Origin: Polaribacter sp.
GTDB taxonomy: Bacteria > Bacteroidota > Bacteroidia > Flavobacteriales > Flavobacteriaceae
Direction: 5' to 3'
DNA: 12,546 nt
NCBI GenBank assembly: GCA_029245665.1
Contig: JAQWOW010000083.1
Span: forward strand, 1 to 12,546
The translations under genes were made by a program, and so were the position numbers. Shown piece after piece: positions 8,331 to 12,546 of the stretch. The stretch's first letter is position 1. Each line of letters begins with the position of its first letter. The notes under the pieces were generated by a model that had not been told where the DNA came from, did not search any database, and saw only the letters and a list, made by a program, of their open reading frames with translations.

Positions 8331-8351
8331 TTGTAATTGATTTATAGATTG

Positions 8352-8359
8352 CAAAAGTA
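8352..8359 (-). promoter_or_regulatory. Bacteroidota-type -7 promoter box for the E2 gene
   Basis: The minus strand reads TACTTTTGC at 8359-8351, a full match to the Bacteroidota -7 box TAnnTTTG. Transcription would start a few bases downstream, leaving a leader of roughly 15 bases before the ATG at 8330. No clean TTG occurs at the usual -33 position. The rest of the 184-base gap up to the hemF stop is very AT-rich, with no ORF or GC-containing terminator hairpin that I can see. Confidence 0.6.
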
Positions 8360-8514
8360 CTAAAATTCGTTGATATTATTCATGTTTTTAAACCTGAAAA
8401 TAAATAAAAATAAAAATTCATACTTACATTATTCGTAAAAAAATAAAAAATATCGATTTTTAAATTACACAATTACCATTTATTACGACTAAAAAACAAT
8501 AATTCAATAATTTA

Positions 8515-9417
8515 TTAAATCCAATCTATTGGTTTTGATAAAACTTTTAAAAGTGCTTCTTCTTTAGAGTTTTTTATAGTTTGGTGGTTATAGACCCACT
8601 GAACATGAGGTGGTAATGACATTAAAATGCTTTCTATTCGTCCGTTTGTTTTTAACCCAAATAAAGTACCTCTATCATGAACTAAATTGAATTCTACATA
8701 TCGTCCTCGTCTTATTTCTTGCCAATTCTTATGAGCTGAGGTAAACTTAAGTTCTCTTCTTTTGGCAATAATTGGCAAGTAGCTTTCTAAAAAATGATTT
8801 CCTACTTCTGTCACAAAATTAAATCTATCTTCAATTGAAAATTCGTCAGTTTCTTTTAAGTAATCAAAAAATATACCTCCAATTCCGCGCGCTTCATTTC
8901 TATGTGAATTCCAAAAATAGTCGTCACAGTTCTTTTTAAACTTTCGATAAAATTCTGAGTGATAGGGATCGCACGCGGCCTTACAGACTGTATGAAAATG
9001 AATGGCATCTTCTTCAAATAAGTAATAGGGAGTTAAATCTTGACCGCCACCAAACCATTGTTTGACAATTGCGCCTGCCTCGTTATACATTTCAAAATAA
9101 CGCCAATTGGCATGGACAGTTGGTAAGAAAGGATTTTTTGGATGCAAAACCAAGCTCAAACCACATGCAAAAAAGTGGCCTTCTTTTACTTGAAATTGAT
9201 TTCTTAATACTTCTGGTAATTCTCCATGAACGGCAGATATATTTACTCCTCCTTTTTCAAAAATAGCGCCATTTTCAATCACACGAGTTCTTCCTCCACC
9301 ACCTTCTTTTCTTTTCCAAATGTCTTCTTTAAACTTTGCAAGTCCGTCTACTTCTTCTAATTTAGAGGTTATGGTTTCTTGTAAATTCTCTATGTAATTA
9401 TAAAATTGCTTTTTCAT
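8515..9417 (-). CDS. hemF: Oxygen-dependent coproporphyrinogen III oxidase
   Basis: This enzyme converts coproporphyrinogen III to protoporphyrinogen IX by two O2-dependent oxidative decarboxylations, late in heme synthesis, in the cytoplasm. The 300 residues match bacterial HemF. Family landmarks are GVNISAVHGELP (57-68), NPFLPTVHANWRYFE (95-109), WFGGGQDLTPYYLFEEDA (121-138), HRNEARGIGGIFFDYL (172-187) and QEIRRGRYVEFNLVHDRGT (233-251). The ATG at 9417 lies 20 bases inside the end of the EI24 gene, so translation is probably coupled to it. Needing O2, the gene points to an aerobic lifestyle; an oxygen-independent HemN elsewhere cannot be excluded. It appears to be the last gene of the hem run, since the E2 gene that follows has its own promoter-like box. 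Confidence 0.97.
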   Translation of the reverse strand: MKKQFYNYIENLQETITSKLEEVDGLAKFKEDIWKRKEGGGGRTRVIENGAIFEKGGVNISAVHGELPEVLRNQFQVKEGHFFACGLSLVLHPKNPFLPTVHANWRYFEMYNEAGAIVKQWFGGGQDLTPYYLFEEDAIHFHTVCKAACDPYHSEFYRKFKKNCDDYFWNSHRNEARGIGGIFFDYLKETDEFSIEDRFNFVTEVGNHFLESYLPIIAKRRELKFTSAHKNWQEIRRGRYVEFNLVHDRGTLFGLKTNGRIESILMSLPPHVQWVYNHQTIKNSKEEALLKVLSKPIDWI

Positions 9418-10153
9418 TCTCTTTGTTTAATAACTCTATAGTTTTAAGTGATGCTGCTGTTACGGATAAGGGTAAAACAATAATAATCCCTATAACTGGG
9501 ATGAACAAGCAGGCCATGAAAATGATTCCATTTCCGATAGAATAGCCTTTATTTTTTTGAATAAAATTAATGCTATTTTTATAGTTCAAATGCCTTTCTA
9601 AAGTATAATCCATATTTCCAAACCCTGCATAATATGCTTGTAATAAAATCAAAAAAACTGTAGAAAATATATTTACAAAAGGAAAAAGTTTTAAGAGTAA
9701 TATAGGAATTGTAAGTACTATTTCTTTTCCTAAGTTTCTAATATTTATTCTAATACCTCTCCACAATTGTTTTTGAAAAGTAGTGTTTCTGTAATTGTAA
9801 TGTAATTCTCCATTGACATGGATTTCTATTTTTTCTGAAACAGCACTCATAAATGGTGCTGACAGTGCTAAAATTATATACTTATACAAAATCAACCCAA
9901 TTGCGATAATAAAAATCCCTCCTAGAATAGAAGTGATTGTTGCAATGGTTTCTTTGCCCCAATCCCATATCCACATTTTAGCTAAAATCTGGCCGATAGA
10001 ATCTGAAAAAGCATATGCAGCAGAACCAATAGATATAGCAGTACATAGACTAATTACAACGGGAATTATAAAATAGTTCCAAAGTTTTAATTTGGATAGT
10101 AAACTAAAAGCACTTTTGTATGCTCTGATTCCTGAAAGTATATTCTTAATCAT
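9398..10153 (-). CDS. EI24/CysZ-type multi-spanning membrane protein
   Basis: An inner-membrane protein of the EI24 domain family, to which the sulfate transporter CysZ also belongs; the function of the flavobacterial branch is unknown. The 251 residues show hydrophobic segments at about 26-48, 71-99, 144-175 and 206-236, separated by basic or polar stretches (for example SEKIEIHVNGELHYNYRN at 106-123). The family's pattern of a small cytosolic N-terminus ending near SKLKLWNYFIIP, a first helix and the LSAPF turn (97-101) is present. The gene overlaps hemF by 20 bases and follows hemE by 103 bases, so it sits in the heme-pathway run. That position suggests a role tied to porphyrin or heme precursors or simply to the membrane, but nothing in the sequence shows a substrate. 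A sulfate role is not supported by any neighbouring cys gene. Confidence 0.85.
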   Translation of the reverse strand: MIKNILSGIRAYKSAFSLLSKLKLWNYFIIPVVISLCTAISIGSAAYAFSDSIGQILAKMWIWDWGKETIATITSILGGIFIIAIGLILYKYIILALSAPFMSAVSEKIEIHVNGELHYNYRNTTFQKQLWRGIRINIRNLGKEIVLTIPILLLKLFPFVNIFSTVFLILLQAYYAGFGNMDYTLERHLNYKNSINFIQKNKGYSIGNGIIFMACLFIPVIGIIIVLPLSVTAASLKTIELLNKENEKAIL

Positions 10154-10168
10154 CCACCTATATTTGCG

Positions 10169-10246
10169 TTAGCGATTGAAATGACATCCTTTTATGAGTA
10201 TCCGAATAAAAGATAAAATGGAAAGCGCGCCCTTTGGGGAACGCCC
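10169..10246. repeat. Compound intergenic element (hairpin plus GC-rich block) between hemE and the EI24 gene
   Basis: It starts 10 bases beyond the hemE stop and fills most of the 103-base gap. On the plus strand it reads TTAGCGATTGAAATGACATCC, then a hairpin of ATCCTTTTAT (10186-10195) and ATAAAAGAT (10206-10214) with a 10-base loop, then GATAAAATGGAAAGCGCGCCC and TTTGGGGAACGCCC. Bases 10221-10246 are 18/26 G or C, far above the surrounding sequence. From memory, similar blocks (GCGATTGAAATGGCATCC, a T/A hairpin, then GATATAGCGGAAAGCG and AACGCCC) recur between genes in flavobacterial genomes, so this is probably a decayed copy of a dispersed repeat. It could act as a 3' hairpin for hemE mRNA. 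Confidence 0.55.
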
Positions 10247-10256
10247 AAATTATAAT

Positions 10257-11285
10257 TTATGAAACTTTATATTCTTTTACAGCATCTACAAATGCTTTTG
10301 CGTTCTCTAGAGGAATGTTCGGTAAAATTCCGTGACCTAAATTTACAATGTATTTGTCTTTCCCAAATTCGTTGATCATCTGATGCACCATTTTCTTAAT
10401 TTGAGCGGGTGGTGATAATAATCTTGATGGATCGAAGTTTCCTTGCAAAGTTATTTTTCCACCTGATAGATAACGTGCATTTCTTGCAGAGCAAGTCCAA
10501 TCTACTCCCAACGCAGAGGCCCCTGATTTAGACATTTCATTTAAAGCAAACCAGCATCCTTTACCAAAAGCAATTACGGGTGCATCTTCTTTAAGTGCAT
10601 CTATTATTTGCTGAATGTATTGCCAAGAAAATTCTTGATAATCTACTGGTGATAGCATGCCGCCCCAAGAATCAAAAACCTGAACGGCATTGACTCCTAC
10701 AGAAACTTTTGCTTTTAAATACGCAATAGTGGTGTCTGTTATTTTCTGCAACAATTGATGGGCTGCAATTGGGTTTGTAAAGCAGAATTCTTTTGCTTTG
10801 TCAAAGTTTTTAGAACCCTGGCCTTGAACCATATAACACAAAATTGTCCATGGTGAACCTGCAAAACCAATTAATGGAATTTCATTATTCAATTTTTCTT
10901 TGGTTGCTTTAATTGCCTGGTATACATAGTCTAATTCTACCAATACGTTTGGAACTATAACATTGTCTACGTCTTGTTGAGTACGAATTGGTTTTGGCAA
11001 ATAGGGTCCGAAATCTGGTTTCATTTGTACCTCAACATTCATTGCTTGAGGAATCACTAAAATATCTGAAAATAAAATTGCAGCATCCATGCCGTATCTA
11101 CGAATTGGCTGAACTGTAATCTCCGAGGCTAACTCTGGAGTTCTGCATCGTGTAAAAAAATCATATTTTTTTTTGATTTCTTGAAACTCTGGCAAATACC
11201 TTCCGGCCTGACGCATCATCCATACAGGAGGTCTGTCTACTGTTTCTCCTTTTAATGCTCTTAAAAATAAATCGTTTTTAATCAT
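10257..11285 (-). CDS. hemE: Uroporphyrinogen III decarboxylase
   Basis: This enzyme removes the four acetate carboxyls of uroporphyrinogen III to give coproporphyrinogen III, the substrate of HemF encoded downstream; it is a cytoplasmic homodimer. The 342 residues match the family. The first signature is clear (PPVWMMRQAGRYLPEFQ at 19-35, with Arg25 and Arg29 contacting substrate carboxylates), as are FSDILVIPQA with the catalytic Asp74, the second signature GFAGSPWTIL (140-149), and NLGHGI with His318 near the C-terminus. The start ATG at 11285 is directly preceded by a 7-nt tandem repeat. The gene lies 129 bases downstream of hemL and 103 bases upstream of the EI24 gene, all on one strand; whether the intergenic elements split the run into separate transcripts cannot be told from the sequence. 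Confidence 0.97.
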   Translation of the reverse strand: MIKNDLFLRALKGETVDRPPVWMMRQAGRYLPEFQEIKKKYDFFTRCRTPELASEITVQPIRRYGMDAAILFSDILVIPQAMNVEVQMKPDFGPYLPKPIRTQQDVDNVIVPNVLVELDYVYQAIKATKEKLNNEIPLIGFAGSPWTILCYMVQGQGSKNFDKAKEFCFTNPIAAHQLLQKITDTTIAYLKAKVSVGVNAVQVFDSWGGMLSPVDYQEFSWQYIQQIIDALKEDAPVIAFGKGCWFALNEMSKSGASALGVDWTCSARNARYLSGGKITLQGNFDPSRLLSPPAQIKKMVHQMINEFGKDKYIVNLGHGILPNIPLENAKAFVDAVKEYKVS

Positions 11286-11287
11286 GA

Positions 11288-11322
11288 TTTGGCTTTTGGT
11301 TATTCGCTCTTGGCTTTGGCGA
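11288..11322 (-). repeat. Degenerate 7-nt tandem repeat (five units) just before hemE
   Basis: Read on the minus strand, bases 11322-11288 split into five heptads: TCGCCAA, AGCCAAG, AGCGAAT, AACCAAA and AGCCAAA, with consensus AGCCAAA. The last unit ends two bases before the hemE ATG, so the array occupies the place of a ribosome-binding site. Similar AGCCAAG-type heptad runs occur between genes in flavobacteria, as far as I remember. Possible effects are replication slippage that changes leader length, or an unstructured leader that favours ribosome access. Confidence 0.65.
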
Positions 11323-11344
11323 CTAGTTCTTCTTATTTTTTATT

Positions 11345-11408
11345 TGTCATTTTAAACAATCTAAGGAACCTATTATTAGATAAGATGAATCCTTGAGCCC
11401 TAATGACA
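11345..11408. repeat. 64-nt imperfect palindrome between hemL and hemE
   Basis: The ends are a perfect 7-bp inverted repeat, TGTCATT (11345-11351) and AATGACA (11402-11408). A second, inner pair is AAGGA (11363-11367) and TCCTT (11390-11394), nearly concentric with the outer one. It begins 6 bases after the hemL stop, so it would form a long 3' hairpin in hemL mRNA. There is no run of T after the stem, which argues against a plain intrinsic terminator and fits a REP-like dispersed palindrome with TGTCATT ends, of a kind I recall from flavobacterial intergenic regions. Confidence 0.6.
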
Positions 11409-11414
11409 CTTAAT

Positions 11415-12545
11415 TTACATCTTTGAAACAGCTTTCATTGCTTTGTCTACTGCAATTGTTAATTTTTTTATATCTCTTGCAGAAATTGCTGAGGATAAGA
11501 ACCATGCTTCAAACTGTGAAGGTGGTAAAAACACACCATTTCGTATCATTTCCCAAAAGAAAACTGCAAATTTATCTGTATCAGATGTTTGTGCTTGTTC
11601 GAAGTTGGTTACTTTTGCTTTTGTAAAAAACGGGTTTAACATCGAACCAAATCTATTTACTGATAAATCTACCTTATATTTATGAGCCGTTTCTAATAAA
11701 ATTGTTTCTATTTCATTTCCAATTTTTTCAAATTTATGATACGGATTTTGTTTTTTTAATTCTGTTAATGTTGCAATTCCTCCGGCCATGGCAATTGGGT
11801 TTCCACTTAATGTACCTGCTTGATACATTCCTCCTAATGGCGCAACTTGTTCCATAATTTCATTTCTCGCACCGTAAGCTCCTACAGGAAAACCACCTCC
11901 TATTACTTTTCCTAAACAAGTAATATCTGCAGTAACTCCTAAAACTTCTTGTGCGCCTCCAAATTTAGATCGGAAACCAGTCATTACTTCATCTGCTATT
12001 AGCAAGGCTCCTTTTATTTTTAAAAAGTCTTTTAATTCTTTTAAGAAATTATGCTGTGGTATGACAACTCCCATATTACCACAAATTGGTTCTATAATTA
12101 CAGCTGCTATATCTGAGTGTTCGTCAAAATGTTTTTTTATACTTTCTAGGTTATTGTATTCTGCAATTAAGGTATTTTTTACGGCCTCTTCAGGAACTCC
12201 TTTAGAACCTGGTATACTTAACGTTGCTAAACCAGAACCGGCTGCCACTAATAATGAATCTTGATGCCCATGATAACACCCAGAAAATTTGATAATTTTA
12301 TCTTTCCCTGTAAAAGCTCTTGCCAAACGAACTCCGCTTATAACTGCCTCTGTTCCAGAGTTCACAAAACGAACTTTATCCATTTCTGGAAAAGCATCAC
12401 AAACCATTTTTGCCAATCTAATTTCGTTTTCTGTTGAAGCTCCAAACGAATAGCCGTTCTTTAATGCTTTTGCAACTCCTTTTTGAACTTTTTTATGACG
12501 ATGTCCAATAATCATTGGTCCATAAGACAAAACTAAATCTAAATA
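11415..12545 (-). CDS. hemL: Glutamate-1-semialdehyde 2,1-aminomutase (5' end outside window)
   Basis: A PLP enzyme that turns glutamate-1-semialdehyde into 5-aminolevulinate, the last step of the C5 route that feeds the tetrapyrrole pathway. The visible 376 residues run from YLDLVLSYGPMIIGH to the natural stop; about 50 N-terminal residues lie beyond the right edge, judging by the usual length of about 430. Landmarks are RFVNSGTEAVISGVRLARA, FSGCYHGHQDSLL, IIEPICGNMGVV, LLIADEVMTGFR with the PLP-pyridine Asp, and CLGKVIGGGFPVGAYG, where Lys (codon 11909-11907) binds PLP. GTLSGNPIAMAGG follows. The TTG at 12530 is an internal Leu codon, not a start. GSGLATLSIPGSKGVP is the mobile loop typical of HemL, which separates it from other class III aminotransferases. 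Confidence 0.96.
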   Translation of the reverse strand, partial: YLDLVLSYGPMIIGHRHKKVQKGVAKALKNGYSFGASTENEIRLAKMVCDAFPEMDKVRFVNSGTEAVISGVRLARAFTGKDKIIKFSGCYHGHQDSLLVAAGSGLATLSIPGSKGVPEEAVKNTLIAEYNNLESIKKHFDEHSDIAAVIIEPICGNMGVVIPQHNFLKELKDFLKIKGALLIADEVMTGFRSKFGGAQEVLGVTADITCLGKVIGGGFPVGAYGARNEIMEQVAPLGGMYQAGTLSGNPIAMAGGIATLTELKKQNPYHKFEKIGNEIETILLETAHKYKVDLSVNRFGSMLNPFFTKAKVTNFEQAQTSDTDKFAVFFWEMIRNGVFLPPSQFEAWFLSSAISARDIKKLTIAVDKAMKAVSKM

Positions 12546-12546
12546 T

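Noticed and set aside
8331..8354. Longer E2 start at a TTG codon (8354), adding eight residues
   Set aside because: The TTG is part of the TACTTTTGC -7 promoter box, and the lipoyl domain begins normally at the ATG at 8330.
8447..8462. AT-rich palindrome around ATCGAT downstream of hemF as a terminator
   Set aside because: The stem has almost no G or C and would be too weak.
9069..9266. Plus-strand open frame inside hemF
   Set aside because: It lies wholly antisense to conserved hemF motifs and has no start context or family resemblance.
10159..10166. Plus-strand TATATTTG, a match to the -7 box pointing toward hemE's antisense strand
   Set aside because: There is no -33 element and no plus-strand gene follows; in DNA this AT-rich the motif arises easily by chance. 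An antisense RNA is possible but not supported.
12528..12530. Start of hemL at 12530
   Set aside because: The codon is TTG (Leu) in the middle of the conserved LSYGPMIIGH block, and the frame continues to the window edge, so the gene is cut, not short.

Overview
This AT-rich window of about 12.5 kb looks like a chromosomal segment of a flavobacterium (Bacteroidota, probably a marine Flavobacteriaceae related to Polaribacter or Tenacibaculum). The grounds are the low GC content, the lack of clear Shine-Dalgarno sites, a TAnnTTTG-type -7 box before one gene, and the family content: HtpG with a Gly/Met-rich C-terminal loop, a Met-rich DUF6263-like secreted protein, and EI24 next to aerobic hemF. 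The placement comes from sequence character and recollection, not from a database search.

Layout. Positions 2-1270 (+) hold the 3' part of a divergent Cys/Met-metabolism-type PLP enzyme that is still open at the left edge. It converges on two minus-strand genes: a FabH-type 3-oxoacyl-ACP synthase III (1317-2327) and, upstream of that, a ChoD-like GMC oxidoreductase with a ferredoxin-like cysteine cluster (2465-4027). Divergent from the oxidoreductase is htpG (4176-6083, +), which ends at a strong bidirectional terminator (6110-6145). The minus-strand secreted Met-rich protein (6184-6918) ends at the same terminator. Upstream of it is a stand-alone lipoyl E2 acyltransferase (true start 8330, 7017-8330), apparently with its own promoter at about 8352-8359.

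The right third is a heme-biosynthesis run on the minus strand, in transcription order hemL (partial, open at the right edge), hemE, an EI24/CysZ-type membrane protein, and hemF. HemL makes 5-aminolevulinate by the C5 pathway, HemE makes coproporphyrinogen III, and HemF oxidises that to protoporphyrinogen IX using O2. HemB, HemC and HemD must be encoded elsewhere. The EI24 gene overlaps hemF by 20 nt, so the two are probably co-translated.

All recognised genes are ordinary household functions, and I see no defence, mobile or secondary-metabolite system. No gap between genes exceeds 300 bases. The less ordinary material is mostly intergenic. The hemL-hemE gap holds a 64-nt imperfect palindrome and a degenerate 7-nt tandem repeat that ends at the hemE start. 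The hemE-EI24 gap holds a compound GC-rich/hairpin element that resembles a dispersed flavobacterial intergenic repeat. Protein-level oddities are an Asp-to-Asn change in the E2 catalytic motif and the Met density of the secreted protein.
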